Assembly: GCF_033193315.1 (NCBI RefSeq)
Contig: NZ_CP136187.1
Span: 1,488,001 to 1,552,000, forward strand
Reading direction: 5' to 3'
DNA from: Agathobaculum sp. NTUH-O15-33
Lineage (GTDB): Bacteria; Bacillota; Clostridia; Oscillospirales; Butyricicoccaceae
Length of the DNA stretch: 64,000 nucleotides
Below are positions 7,968 to 17,339 of the stretch, in pieces. The notes below the pieces were generated by a model, which saw only the letters and a list, made by a program, of their open reading frames with translations, searched no databases and had not been told where the DNA came from. The first letter of the stretch is position 1; each line of letters begins with the position of its first letter. The position numbers and the translations under genes were made by a program.

Positions 7968-9410
7968 TTAGATGCGGCAGCTTTCCAGAAGCTGATTTTT
8001 GACCTGCCAAAGGTTTTTGGAAAGGTCGACGAAATAGGTCTGCGGGTTCTCAAAGCGCTTGACCTGATCCCAAAGCGTTTCAAGCTCGGCGGCGCAATAG
8101 GCGCGGATATCGTCGATATCCGGGCATTTATACACGCAGCGACCCTTCTTGAAAAGCTGCACGCGCAGCGGCCGGGCGGTAAAGTCGGTCACGATCTTCT
8201 GCTTCCATGTGTGGATGGGGTGGAACAGGGTATAGGGACGCTTTTCATCGATCGTTTCGTCGTGAATGGTGATCACATCGCCCACGGCTTTACCGGTTTG
8301 GTTATCAAACAGGCGGTAAACGTGCTTAAAGTGCGGCGTGGTGATCTTTTCAACGTTTTCCGATACTTTGATCTTGGGTACGACATCGCCCTCGCCGTTT
8401 TCGACCGCGGCAAGCTTGTACACGCCGCCGAACACGGGCTCGGACTTAGAAGTGATGAGCCGCTCGCCGATGCCGAAGGAATCGATCCGCGCGCCCTGCG
8501 TGATTAAATCGCGCACCAGATACTCGTCGAGCGAGTTGGAAGCCATGATCTGCATATCGGGGAAGCCCGCCTCGTCCAGCATTTCGCGCGCGCGAATGGA
8601 CAGATAGGCGATATCGCCCGAATCAAGGCGGATGCCGCGCGGGCGGACACCCGTTTTTTCGATCATCTCCCGCGCGACGCGGATCGCGTTCGGCACGCCG
8701 CTTTTCAGCACATTATAGGTATCGACCAAAAAGACGCAGTTATCCGGGTAAATATCGGCGTAAGCCTTGAAGGCGTCGTATTCGCAATCGAACATCTGCA
8801 CCCAAGAATGCGCCATCGTGCCGCCCGCGGGGATCTTATAATCCCGGTCGGCCAGCACGCAGGCGGTACCCTGACAGCCGCCGATGTAGGCCGCGCGCGC
8901 ACCGTAAATCGCGCCGTCGTAGCCCTGCGCGCGGCGGGAGCCGAATTCCAGCACCACGCGGCCCTGCGCGGCGCGGGTGATGCGGCTGGCCTTGGTGGCA
9001 ATCAGCGTTTGGTGGTTGATGGTGAGCAGCACCATGGTCTCCACGAATTGGGCCTGAATCATCGGCCCCGCGACCGTAACGAGCGGTTCGCCGGGGAAAA
9101 CGGGCGTGCCCTCGGGCACGGCCCATACGTCGCATTCAAACTTAAAATTGCGCAAATAATCGAGGAAGGCCTCGGAAAAGCAGTTTCGCCCGCGCAGATA
9201 GGCAAGGTCGTCCTCGGTGAAGTGCAGGTTTTTGAAGTATTCAATCAGCTGCTGCACGCCGGCCATGATCGCGTACCCGCCGCCATCCGGCACGCGGCGG
9301 AAAAACATATCGAAATAAGCGCGGCGATCGGCCATTCCTTTCTCAAAGTAGCCGTGCGCCATCGTAAATTCGTAAAAGTCGGTCAGCATCGTGAGATTTT
9401 TCTCGGTCAT
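7968..9410 (-). CDS. pncB: Nicotinate phosphoribosyltransferase
   Basis: A 480-residue enzyme that joins nicotinate to PRPP (with ATP) to give nicotinate mononucleotide, the first step of NAD salvage. Family marks: LTMLTDFYEFTMAHGYF at the start, the phosphoribosyl-binding region with SRRAQGYDGAIYGARAAYIG, TMAHSW with the active-site His, and DTYNVLKSG plus RLDSGD. It is close to the usual length for this clade. ATG at 9410 is preceded by AGGGGG and fits the promoter at 9476; longer in-frame starts at 9440 and 9461 lack ribosome sites. Monocistronic; the MITE at 7850 lies 10 bases beyond its stop. Confidence 0.93.
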   Translation of the reverse strand: MTEKNLTMLTDFYEFTMAHGYFEKGMADRRAYFDMFFRRVPDGGGYAIMAGVQQLIEYFKNLHFTEDDLAYLRGRNCFSEAFLDYLRNFKFECDVWAVPEGTPVFPGEPLVTVAGPMIQAQFVETMVLLTINHQTLIATKASRITRAAQGRVVLEFGSRRAQGYDGAIYGARAAYIGGCQGTACVLADRDYKIPAGGTMAHSWVQMFDCEYDAFKAYADIYPDNCVFLVDTYNVLKSGVPNAIRVAREMIEKTGVRPRGIRLDSGDIAYLSIRAREMLDEAGFPDMQIMASNSLDEYLVRDLITQGARIDSFGIGERLITSKSEPVFGGVYKLAAVENGEGDVVPKIKVSENVEKITTPHFKHVYRLFDNQTGKAVGDVITIHDETIDEKRPYTLFHPIHTWKQKIVTDFTARPLRVQLFKKGRCVYKCPDIDDIRAYCAAELETLWDQVKRFENPQTYFVDLSKNLWQVKNQLLESCRI

Positions 9411-9475
9411 TACAGCAGTCCCCCTGCTATTTTTATTCATCCGGCGTATCTGTCTTGACATGCCATATTACTCTC

Positions 9476-9504
9476 ATAATAGACCTTTTTGGACTAAAGT
9501 GCAA
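9476..9504 (-). promoter_or_regulatory. Promoter of pncB
   Basis: On the minus strand TTGCAC (9504-9499), 17-base spacer, TATTAT (9481-9476). The transcript would start near 9469, about 60 bases before the chosen ATG. Confidence 0.65.
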
Positions 9505-9568
9505 GACCAAGTTTGCGTAAAATACCCCGCTGTGGGTTCAATGTCGTTTCGTGCCGGACAAGCAAGCG

Positions 9569-9589
9569 AAAAAAAGGCGATAAACGCCT
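9569..9589 (-). terminator. Small leftward terminator-like hairpin
   Basis: AGGCG/CGCCT stem with a 5-base loop followed on the minus strand by seven Ts. No leftward gene ends here, so it may shield pncB from transcription entering from the adjacent repeat. Confidence 0.45.
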
Positions 9590-9592
9590 CGT

Positions 9593-9865
9593 AGGCTCCC
9601 CTCCGACGAGGGCATATGCGTAAACTTAAGCAACACGCGATCTGGCCTTCCCCCCACGAGGGGAAGGTGGCGCGCGCCGTAGGCGCGTGACGAATGGGGG
9701 GCGTAACGAATAGCGCATTGGAAGGTTACTGCGCACATCAATACCAATGGTTCTTACGCCCCCCATCAGACCCGCGCTTCGCGCGGCCCAGCTTCCCCTC
9801 GTCGGGGGAAGCCCAAATGCATACGCTGCTTAAGTTTACGCTTATGCCCCGACGAGGGGAAGGCT
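9593..9865. repeat. Large imperfect inverted duplication
   Basis: Two arms of about 118 bases (9593-~9712 and ~9748-9865) are reverse complements of each other with scattered mismatches. Both contain GCGTAAACTTAAGCA, CGACGAGG-type and CCCCACGAGG-type blocks, and GGGGGGCGTAA. Each arm also has smaller GC-rich hairpins. No protein in it looks real. It appears to be a mobile or repetitive intergenic element of unknown type. Confidence 0.75.
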
Positions 9866-9937
9866 AAAGAGACAGCGCCGCGCCTTTGTCTATTTGCTAT
9901 ATATTGAGGGCGAAATTTTGAGCATATCATACAACGA

Positions 9938-9953
9938 ATGCATAAATATGCAT
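9938..9953. promoter_or_regulatory. Candidate ArgR operator (ARG box)
   Basis: ATGCATAAATATGCAT is a 7-AA-7 inverted repeat that resembles ARG boxes of Firmicutes (TGAAT-N-ATTCA type). It lies 25 bases upstream of the argG -35 element. ArgR itself is not in the window, so this is inference from position and symmetry. Confidence 0.5.
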
Positions 9954-9978
9954 TATATAAAATAATTATAAATTTGTG

Positions 9979-10007
9979 TTGCCAAACGGAAAGAATAGCG
10001 GTATAAT
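9979..10007 (+). promoter_or_regulatory. Promoter of the arginine operon
   Basis: TTGCCA (9979-9984), 17-base spacer, TATAAT (10002-10007). It leaves about 95 bases of 5' leader before argG. Confidence 0.8.
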
Positions 10008-10109
10008 ATATCTGCTTAACAAACAGCAAAGCAAATTACCGCGATAGCAGCGGTTGCCCACACATAAAACTTGAAAAGCGAAAAATGAAACATATTGGAG
10101 GAAAGCGAC

Positions 10110-11360
10110 ATGGAAAAGAAGTATAATAAGGTAGTACTGGCGTATTCAGGCGGACTGGACACCTCGGTGCTGATCCCGTGGCTGAAGGAGCATTACGGCT
10201 GCGAAGTCATCGCGGTATCGGGCAACGTGGGGCAGGGGACCGAGCTGGACGGGCTGGAGGAGAAGGCCCTGAAAACCGGCGCATCCAAGCTGTACATAGA
10301 GGACCTGACGCGTGAATTCGTGGACGATTATATCATTCCGACCATGAAGGCGGGCGCTACTTATGAGCAGTACCTGCTCGGCACCAGCTTCGCGCGGCCG
10401 ATCATTGCCAAGCGCATCGTCGAGATCGCTTTAAAGGAAGGCGCTGACGCGATCTGCCACGGCTGTACCGGCAAGGGCAACGATCAGGTGCGTTTTGAAC
10501 TGGCCATCCACGCTTTCGCGCCGCAGATGGATATCATCGCGCCGTGGCGTTTCTGGGAGCTCAATTCCCGCGAGAAGGAGATCGCTTACGCGGAAGCGCA
10601 CAATATCCCGCTGAAGATCAATAAGGAGACCAACTACTCCAAGGATAAGAACCTGTGGCACCTCAGCCACGAAGGCCTCGATCTGGAACTGCCCTCCAAT
10701 GAAGCGCCGCTGAATCGTCCCGGCTTCCTCGAGCTGGGCGTTTCGCCCGAGCAGGCGCCCGATCAGCCGACCTATGTCGACATTCACTTTGAAAAGGGCG
10801 TGCCGACCGCGGTGAACGGCGAAGAGATGGATTCGGTCAAAATCATCGAAACGCTAAACCGGCTTGGCGGCGAAAACGGCGTCGGCATTCTTGATATCGT
10901 GGAAAACCGCCTTGTCGGCATGAAGAGCCGCGGCGTGTACGAGACCCCCGGCGGCGCTGTGCTGTACGCGGCGCACCAGAAGCTCGAGGAGATCACCCTC
11001 GATAAGGAGACCGCGCACTACAAGGCGCAGGTCGCGATGAAGTTCGGCGATTTGGTTTACAACGGCCAGTGGTACACCCCGCTGCGCAAGGCGCTTTCCG
11101 CTTTTGTTGATTCTACACAGGAAACCGTTACCGGCGACGTCAAGCTCAAGCTGTACAAGGGCAACATCATGCCGGCTTCCGTCACCTCGCCCTTCAGCCT
11201 GTATTCCGAGGACATGGCCACCTTTAACGAGGATGATTGCTACGATCAGGCCGATTCCGCCGGCTTTATCAATCTGTTCGGCCTGCCGCTCAAGGTGCGC
11301 GCGCTGAACGATCAGATGCTCGAAAAGAAGACCGGCGAGCACTTCCCGAGCGTAGACTAA
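10110..11360 (+). CDS. argG: Argininosuccinate synthase
   Basis: A 416-residue cytoplasmic enzyme that condenses citrulline and aspartate with ATP to argininosuccinate. The PP-loop [11 protein letters not shown] is at residues ~9-19; [13 protein letters not shown] (aspartate/citrulline contacts) and NLWHLSHEG are also present. Length matches the family. ATG at 10110 follows GGAGGAAAG with 7 bases of spacing; an in-frame TTG at 10095 is an alternative without a site. First gene of argGHCJBDF. Confidence 0.96.
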   Translation: MEKKYNKVVLAYSGGLDTSVLIPWLKEHYGCEVIAVSGNVGQGTELDGLEEKALKTGASKLYIEDLTREFVDDYIIPTMKAGATYEQYLLGTSFARPIIAKRIVEIALKEGADAICHGCTGKGNDQVRFELAIHAFAPQMDIIAPWRFWELNSREKEIAYAEAHNIPLKINKETNYSKDKNLWHLSHEGLDLELPSNEAPLNRPGFLELGVSPEQAPDQPTYVDIHFEKGVPTAVNGEEMDSVKIIETLNRLGGENGVGILDIVENRLVGMKSRGVYETPGGAVLYAAHQKLEEITLDKETAHYKAQVAMKFGDLVYNGQWYTPLRKALSAFVDSTQETVTGDVKLKLYKGNIMPASVTSPFSLYSEDMATFNEDDCYDQADSAGFINLFGLPLKVRALNDQMLEKKTGEHFPSVD

Positions 11361-11407
11361 ATCCCGGACGCTTTCGCGTTACGACACATTTGAGAGGGTA
11401 CTGAAAT

Positions 11408-12802
11408 ATGGCAAAACTTTGGGCAGGGCGGTTTCAGAAGGAGACCGATCTGGTTGTAAACGATTTTAACTCGTCCATCCTGTTCGACTGCCGGCTATAT
11501 AAAGAGGATATCGAAGGCTCGATCGCCCACGCGACCATGCTGGGCAAGCAGGGCGTTATCGAGCAGCACGAGGCCGACAAGATCGTAGAAGGCCTTACTG
11601 GCATCCTCAGCGACATCGAAGAGGGCAAGGTGGAGTTCTCGCTTGATTACGAGGATATCCACATGAACATCGAGCAGCTGCTGACCGAGCGCATCGGCGA
11701 CGCGGGCAAGCGCCTGCACACCGCGCGCAGCCGCAACGATCAGGTCGCGCTCGACATGCGCCTTTACGTCAAAAAGGAGATCAGCGAGATCATCGACATG
11801 ACCTGCGGGTTCATGAAGGCGCTTGCGAAAAAAAGCCGCGAAAATCTGGACGCCGTCATGCCCGGCTATACGCACCTGCAGCGCGCGCAGCCGACCACGT
11901 TCGCCCATTATATGATGGCATACGCCAATATGCTCAAGCGCGATGTGAGCCGCCTTCGGGATTGCCGGGAGCGTATGGATGAAATGCCGCTCGGCTCGGG
12001 CGCGCTGGCTTCGACCACTTACCCGATCGACCGCGATTTCGTCCGCGAGCAGCTCGGCTTTGCCCGCCTGACCGATAATTCGCTCGACGGCGTGTCCGAC
12101 CGCGACTACTGCGTGGAGCTGCTTTCCGCGCTCTCTATACTGATGATGCATCTGTCCCGCCTGTCCGAGGAGATCATCTCTTGGTGCTCGTGGGAGTTCA
12201 AGTTCGTCGAGCTGGACGACGCTTACTCGACCGGCTCCTCGATCATGCCGCAGAAGAAAAACCCCGATGTGTGCGAGCTCATCCGCGGCAAAACCGGCCG
12301 CGTATACGGCAGCCTGACCACGATGCTGACCGTTTTAAAGGGCCTGCCGCTTGCCTACAACAAGGATATGCAGGAGGATAAGGAAGCCGTGTTCGGCGCG
12401 ATCGACACCGTCAAGCAGTGCCTTGAGGTGTTCACGCCCATGTTCTCCACCATGTCGCTGCGGCGCGACAACATGCGCCGCGCGGCTTCCGGCGGCTTCA
12501 TCAACGCGACCGACTGCGCCGACTACCTGACAAAGAAGGGCATGCCCTTCCGCGATGCGTATAAGACGGTGGGCCGTCTGGTCAACCAGTGCATCCGCGC
12601 GGATGAAACGCTCGAAACCATGACGCTTAAGGATTTCTCCGCGATTTCGGATAAGTTCAGCGACGATGTGTATGACGCGCTCGACCTGCGCACCTGCGTG
12701 GGCGAACGCAAGGTCATCGGCGGCCCCGCGCCGCAGGAGGTCGAACGCCAGATCGACAAGATCGAGAAGTTCATTGCGGAGGAAACCGGCGATGAAGCCT
12801 AA
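11408..12802 (+). CDS. argH: Argininosuccinate lyase
   Basis: A 464-residue enzyme that cleaves argininosuccinate to arginine and fumarate. It begins LWAGRFQKETD and carries the fumarase-superfamily signature SSIMPQKKNPDVCE, together with TARSRNDQVALD and the catalytic-loop region around GYTHLQRAQPTT. It lies 47 bases after argG and overlaps argC by 11 bases, so the three are cotranscribed. Confidence 0.96.
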   Translation: MAKLWAGRFQKETDLVVNDFNSSILFDCRLYKEDIEGSIAHATMLGKQGVIEQHEADKIVEGLTGILSDIEEGKVEFSLDYEDIHMNIEQLLTERIGDAGKRLHTARSRNDQVALDMRLYVKKEISEIIDMTCGFMKALAKKSRENLDAVMPGYTHLQRAQPTTFAHYMMAYANMLKRDVSRLRDCRERMDEMPLGSGALASTTYPIDRDFVREQLGFARLTDNSLDGVSDRDYCVELLSALSILMMHLSRLSEEIISWCSWEFKFVELDDAYSTGSSIMPQKKNPDVCELIRGKTGRVYGSLTTMLTVLKGLPLAYNKDMQEDKEAVFGAIDTVKQCLEVFTPMFSTMSLRRDNMRRAASGGFINATDCADYLTKKGMPFRDAYKTVGRLVNQCIRADETLETMTLKDFSAISDKFSDDVYDALDLRTCVGERKVIGGPAPQEVERQIDKIEKFIAEETGDEA

Positions 12803-13712
12803 GATCTATATCGACGGTAAGGAAGGCACGACCGGCCTGCAAATTTACGAGCGCCTTGGCGCGCGGGACGACATTGAGCTGCTGCTGATCGACGAGGACA
12901 AACGCAAGGACGCCTTGGAGCGGCAAAAGTTTTTGAATGCCGCCGATATCGTGTTTCTGTGCCTGCCGGACGCGGCCGCGCGCGAAGCGGTCGCGCTGAT
13001 CGAGAACGACGCGACGCGCGTGATCGACGCTTCGACCGCGCACCGCACCGATCCCGATTGGGATTACGGCTTTGCCGAGCTTTCGGCGGCGCACCGCGCG
13101 GCCATTGCCGCCTCGAAGCGCGTGGCAAACCCCGGCTGCCACGCGAGCGGCTTTATTGCCTCCGTTTATCCGCTGATCGCGCACGAGATCGTATCGGCGG
13201 ATTTCGCGTTCACCTGCTCGTCGCTGACCGGCTATTCGGGCGGCGGCAAAAAGCTGATCGCGGAATACGAGGACGAGGGACGCGACCCGCGCCATGAATC
13301 CCACCGCATTTACGGCCTGAACCTACAGCATAAGCACCTGCCCGAAATGCAGGCCGTGTGCGGCCTGACAGCGCCGCCGGTGTTCGTGCCCATTCTGGGC
13401 GATTTCTACAAGGGCATGGCCACCACCGTGATGCTGCCCGGCTTTGCCGCCGCGCGCATCCACGAAGCGCTCTCCGGCCATTACGAGGGGCAGGCGCTTG
13501 TCTCGGTCGCGCCGCTTGGCGGGGACGAACCGGTCATCTACGCCTCCACGCTCGCCGGGCGCGACAGCCTGCGGCTGATCGTCACCGGAAACGAAGAGCA
13601 GGCCATCGTCACCGTGCTGTTCGACAACCTCGGCAAGGGCGCCTCGGGCGCCGCGGTGCAAAATATGAACATCATGCTCGGTCTGGACCAAACGACAGGA
13701 TTAAACGTGTGA
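12792..13712 (+). CDS. argC: N-acetyl-gamma-glutamyl-phosphate reductase, type 2
   Basis: A 306-residue NADPH-dependent reductase converting N-acetylglutamyl phosphate to the semialdehyde. The start KIYIDGKEGTTGLQIYERL and the short length mark the type 2 family rather than the ~345-residue type 1. The catalytic Cys is in NPGCHASGF. The product still has RPDP-less spacing typical of type 2 and ends with a dimerisation region GAAVQNMNIMLGL. ATG at 12792 lies inside the 3' end of argH. Confidence 0.92.
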   Translation: MKPKIYIDGKEGTTGLQIYERLGARDDIELLLIDEDKRKDALERQKFLNAADIVFLCLPDAAAREAVALIENDATRVIDASTAHRTDPDWDYGFAELSAAHRAAIAASKRVANPGCHASGFIASVYPLIAHEIVSADFAFTCSSLTGYSGGGKKLIAEYEDEGRDPRHESHRIYGLNLQHKHLPEMQAVCGLTAPPVFVPILGDFYKGMATTVMLPGFAAARIHEALSGHYEGQALVSVAPLGGDEPVIYASTLAGRDSLRLIVTGNEEQAIVTVLFDNLGKGASGAAVQNMNIMLGLDQTTGLNV

Positions 13713-13715
13713 ATA

Positions 13716-13836
13716 ATTAGGAATTAGAAATTAGAAATTAGTAATTGCGGGTTCGGCCGCTGGCCGATGATAGAATTTGCGCGCTGTGCGCGCATCCCCA
13801 ATTACTAACTACTCATTACTACTTACTAATTAAAGT
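13716..13836. repeat. AT-rich palindromic element in arg operon, copy 1 (family C)
   Basis: About 120 bases starting TAATTAGGAATTAGAAATTA and ending ACTAATTAAAG, with inner hairpins CGGCCGCTGGCCG and GCGCGCTGTGCGCGC. It closely matches the element at 16025 and in shortened form that at 15060. All three sit in coding gaps of this operon. Confidence 0.8.
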
Positions 13837-13850
13837 GAAGGGGTTTTTAA

Positions 13851-15059
13851 ATGAAGATCATCGAAGGCGGCGTGTGCGCCGCCGCGGGTTTTAAGGCGGG
13901 CAGCGTGCGCTGCGGCATTAAGGAAAGCCGCGCAAACGACGATACCGCAATCATCGTTAGCGACTGCGAATGCGCGGCCGCTGCCGTTTATACCATGAAC
14001 CGCGTCAAGGCCGCGCCGCTCTATGTCACCATGGAGCATTTGGAAAACGGCGTGGCGCGCGCCATCGTGGCGAATGCGGGCAACGCGAACGCCTGCGCGC
14101 CGGACGGCATGGAAAACGCCCGCCGCATGGCAAAGGCCGCGGCTGATCTGCTGCAAATAGGCGAGGACGAGATCGTGGTCGCTTCCACCGGTGTGATCGG
14201 CCAGCGCCTGCCGGTCGAGTGCATCGAAGCGCACCTGCCGGAGCTTGTTCTGGAGGACGACGCGTCCGAGAAGGCGAACCGCGCGATCATGACCACCGAC
14301 ACGAAAACCAAGACCGCCGCGGTAGAATTCACGATCGGCGGCACGGTTTGCCGAATCGGCGGCATCTGCAAGGGCAGCGGCATGATCCATCCCAACATGG
14401 GCACCATGCTTTCCTTTGTGACGACCGACTGCGCCATCACGCACGAAATGCTGCAAGAAGCGTTGCAGGAAAACGTGCGCAAGACCTATAACCGCGTCAC
14501 GGTGGATGGCGACACCTCGACCAACGACATGTGCGTCGTGCTGGCCAACGGCAAGGCGGGCAACGACCTGATTGAATGGCAGGATGAGGACTACCAGACC
14601 TTTGTCAAGGCGCTGAACGAGGTCAACACCCGTTTGGCGCGCCAGCTCGCGGCGGATGGCGAGGGCGCGACCAAGCTGGTCACCTGCACGGTGGCCCATT
14701 CCCGTACCGAGGAAGCGGCCGAACGGCTGGCCAAGGCGGTTGTCGGTTCCAATTTGGTCAAGGCGGCCATGTTCGGCGCGGACGCCAACTGGGGCCGCGT
14801 GCTGTGCGCCATGGGGTATTCCAAGGCCCCGTTCCGTCCGGAATACGTCACCGTTTCGTTCGTTTCAAACGCGGGCAGCGTGACGGTCTGTGAAAAGGGC
14901 GCGGCGCTTGATTTTGACGAGGATATCGCGAAAAAGGTGCTCTCCGAAAGCGAGGTCACCATTCTGGTTGACGTAAACGAAGGCGACGAGCAAGCGACCG
15001 CTTGGGGCTGCGACCTAACGTATGATTATGTGAAGATCAACGGGGACTACCGCACTTGA
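13851..15059 (+). CDS. argJ: Bifunctional glutamate N-acetyltransferase / amino-acid acetyltransferase
   Basis: A 402-residue precursor that self-cleaves into alpha and beta chains. The cleavage site is before the nucleophilic Thr in HPNMGTMLSFVTTD. It moves the acetyl group from N-acetylornithine to glutamate; many ArgJ proteins also use acetyl-CoA. Other marks are FKAGSVRCGIKES at the N-terminus and GADANWGRVLCAMGYS in the beta chain. Strong GAAGGGG ribosome site, ATG at 13851. Its presence explains the lack of argE in the operon (cyclic pathway). Confidence 0.95.
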   Translation: MKIIEGGVCAAAGFKAGSVRCGIKESRANDDTAIIVSDCECAAAAVYTMNRVKAAPLYVTMEHLENGVARAIVANAGNANACAPDGMENARRMAKAAADLLQIGEDEIVVASTGVIGQRLPVECIEAHLPELVLEDDASEKANRAIMTTDTKTKTAAVEFTIGGTVCRIGGICKGSGMIHPNMGTMLSFVTTDCAITHEMLQEALQENVRKTYNRVTVDGDTSTNDMCVVLANGKAGNDLIEWQDEDYQTFVKALNEVNTRLARQLAADGEGATKLVTCTVAHSRTEEAAERLAKAVVGSNLVKAAMFGADANWGRVLCAMGYSKAPFRPEYVTVSFVSNAGSVTVCEKGAALDFDEDIAKKVLSESEVTILVDVNEGDEQATAWGCDLTYDYVKINGDYRT

Positions 15060-15137
15060 TAATTAGGAATTAGAAATGAGTAATTAGTAATTATCTCTGA
15101 TAACATACGTTGCGGACCTCCTCAATTCCTAATTAAA
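15060..15137. repeat. AT-rich palindromic element in arg operon, copy 2, shortened
   Basis: Starts TAATTAGGAATTAGAAATGA right after the argJ stop and ends CAATTCCTAATTA just before the argB ribosome site. The GC-rich middle of copies 1 and 3 is missing. Confidence 0.75.
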
Positions 15138-15151
15138 AGGGAGTTTTTGAA

Positions 15152-16024
15152 TTGGATACACAACTTGACGCGGAGCTCAAGGCCAAAATATTGGTCGAGG
15201 CGCTGCCGCATATCCAGATGTATTACGGCCAGACGGTGGTCGTCAAATACGGCGGCAACGCGATGATCAATGATGAACTGAAAGACGCGGTGATTCACGA
15301 CCTTGTGCTGCTCAATCTGGTCGGCATCAAGGTGGTCGTCGTGCACGGCGGCGGGCCGGAGATCAATGAAATGCTGGGCAAGATCGGCAAGGAATCCAAG
15401 TTTGTAAACGGCCTGCGCTATACCGACCGCGAAACGATGGATATCGTGCAGATGGTGCTGTGCGGCAAGGTCAACAAGGATTTGGTTACGCTTTTGGAAA
15501 AAGCGGGCGGGCGCGGCATCGGCCTTGGCGGCATGGACGGCGGCCTGTTTCAGGCGCGCCGCCTGACCGACCGCATCGGCACCGATTACGGCTATGTCGG
15601 CGAGATCGTCGACGTCGATCCCTCGCCGGTGATCGATGTGTTGCAGCAGGGGTATATCCCGGTCGTTTCCACCGTGGCGCAGGGCATCGACGACGAGACC
15701 AATTACAACATCAACGCCGATACGGCGGCATCCAAGCTGGCCGTCGCGCTGAAAGCGAAAAAGCTGATTTTGCTGACCGACGTGCGCGGCCTGATGCTCG
15801 ATCCGAAGGATGAAAACACGCTGCTGCCGCTGCTGAAGGTGTCCGAAGTGCCCAAGCTGGTGCGCGACGGCGTGATCAAGGGCGGCATGATCCCCAAGGT
15901 GGATTGCTGCGTGGAAGCGGTGCGCAAGGGCGTGGGCGCCGCGAACATTCAGGACGGCCGCGTAGCGCACTCGATCCTGATCGAGCTGCTCTCCAAGGTC
16001 GGCGTGGGAACAATGTTTCAGTAA
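15152..16024 (+). CDS. argB: Acetylglutamate kinase
   Basis: A 290-residue amino-acid kinase phosphorylating N-acetylglutamate. VVKYGGNAM (phosphate-binding Lys), VVVHGGGPEIN (glycine loop) and NINADTAASKLAVALKAKK are family marks. The N-terminal helix before the kinase fold is present, the form usually linked to arginine-sensitive hexameric enzymes, so feedback inhibition is likely. The start is TTG at 15152, 8 bases after AAAAGGGAG. Confidence 0.95.
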   Translation: MDTQLDAELKAKILVEALPHIQMYYGQTVVVKYGGNAMINDELKDAVIHDLVLLNLVGIKVVVVHGGGPEINEMLGKIGKESKFVNGLRYTDRETMDIVQMVLCGKVNKDLVTLLEKAGGRGIGLGGMDGGLFQARRLTDRIGTDYGYVGEIVDVDPSPVIDVLQQGYIPVVSTVAQGIDDETNYNINADTAASKLAVALKAKKLILLTDVRGLMLDPKDENTLLPLLKVSEVPKLVRDGVIKGGMIPKVDCCVEAVRKGVGAANIQDGRVAHSILIELLSKVGVGTMFQ

Positions 16025-16142
16025 TGAGCAATTAGGAATTAGTAATTAGGAATTGCGGTATCGGCCAAAGGCCGATCAATTAAAATAGCGCGCTGTGCGC
16101 GCATCCTTCATTACTAACTACTCATTACTAATTCCTAATTAT
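16025..16142. repeat. AT-rich palindromic element in arg operon, copy 3
   Basis: About 118 bases with ends CAATTAGGAATTAGTAATTA and ACTAATTCCTAATTATAA and inner hairpins CGGCCAAAGGCCG and GCGCGCTGTGCGCGC. Its ends and the GCGCGCTGTGCGCGCATCC block match copy 1. Confidence 0.8.
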
Positions 16143-16158
16143 AAAAGGGGCACATGAA

Positions 16159-17337
16159 ATGAACTACGAACAGCTAAAAAGCGAAGAATCCCAGTACGTC
16201 ATGAACACCTATGGCCGCTTTCCGATCGCTTTGGACCGTGGCGAGGGCGCGACGGTGTGGGATGTCGAGGGCAAACGGTACATCGATCTGGCTTCGGGCA
16301 TCGGCGTCAACTGCATGGGCTACAACAACAAAAAGGTGATCGACGCGATCACCGAGCAGGCGCACAAGCTGATGCATGTGTCCAATCTCTTTACGACCGA
16401 GCCCATGGTAAAGGTCGCGAAGAAGTTGGTTACGGAAACCGGGATGGGCAAGGTGTTTTTTGCCAATTCCGGCGCGGAGGCAAACGAGGGCATGATCAAG
16501 CTTGCCCGTAAATATTCGTTCGACAAATACGGAACGGGCCGCGCGAAAATCGTAACGCTTCAAAACTCCTTCCATGGCCGCACGATCACCACGCTGAACG
16601 CGACCGGACAGGATAAGTTCCACAATTACTTTTTCCCCTTTACCGAAGGCTTTGATTACGCGGTCGCGGGTGATCTGGACAGCGTGAAGGCCAAGGCGGA
16701 TGGCGAGACCTGCGCCGTTATGATGGAGCTGATTCAAGGCGAAGGCGGCGTTTTGCCGCTCGACCGGGAATTTGTGCGGGCCGTCGAGGCGTTTTGCCGC
16801 GAAAACGATCTGCTGCTTCTGATCGACGAGGTACAGACCGGCATCGGCCGCACGGGCAGCCTGTTCTGTTTCCAGCAGTATGGGATCATGCCCGATGTGG
16901 TATCCATGGCCAAGGGCCTTGGAGGCGGCGTGCCGGTCGGCGCGGTCATGGCGGCAAAGACCTGCTGCGACGTGCTCACCCCCGGCACCCATGCGACCAC
17001 CTTCGGCGGCACGCCCATGGTGTGCGCGGCGGCAAACGCCGTGCTCGACACGGTGGCGGACCCCGCTTTTCTGGCGGAGGTGCGCGAAAAGGGCGAATAC
17101 CTGAAAAACAAGATTATGGCGCTTGGCTCCGCGCATATCCAAGGCGTGCGCGGCATGGGCCTGATGCTCGGCATCATCGTAGAAGAGGGCCGGCATTCCG
17201 AATTTGCAAATCAGTTGATCGAAAAGGGCGTGCTCGCGATCACCGCGGGCAAAAACGCCGTCCGTCTGCTCCCGCCGCTCGTGATCAGCAAGGAAGAGAT
17301 GGACGAGGCGCTCGCCGTTATGAAAGAGGTATTTTAA
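16159..17337 (+). CDS. argD: Acetylornithine aminotransferase
   Basis: A 392-residue class III PLP aminotransferase using glutamate as amino donor. It shows FFANSGAEANEGMIKLAR, LIDEVQTGIGRTG and SMAKGLGGGVPVGAVMA, in which the Lys binds PLP. Length is normal. ATG at 16159 follows AAAAGGGG; argF starts 2 bases after its stop, so translation is coupled. Confidence 0.95.
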   Translation: MNYEQLKSEESQYVMNTYGRFPIALDRGEGATVWDVEGKRYIDLASGIGVNCMGYNNKKVIDAITEQAHKLMHVSNLFTTEPMVKVAKKLVTETGMGKVFFANSGAEANEGMIKLARKYSFDKYGTGRAKIVTLQNSFHGRTITTLNATGQDKFHNYFFPFTEGFDYAVAGDLDSVKAKADGETCAVMMELIQGEGGVLPLDREFVRAVEAFCRENDLLLLIDEVQTGIGRTGSLFCFQQYGIMPDVVSMAKGLGGGVPVGAVMAAKTCCDVLTPGTHATTFGGTPMVCAAANAVLDTVADPAFLAEVREKGEYLKNKIMALGSAHIQGVRGMGLMLGIIVEEGRHSEFANQLIEKGVLAITAGKNAVRLLPPLVISKEEMDEALAVMKEVF

Positions 17338-17339
17338 AC

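Noticed and set aside
9411..9461. Longer starts for nicotinate phosphoribosyltransferase (9440, 9461)
   Set aside because: No ribosome site; 9461 is within about 8 bases of the predicted transcription start.
9538..9747. Leftward frame of 69 codons
   Set aside because: Lies in the large inverted duplication; no ribosome site.
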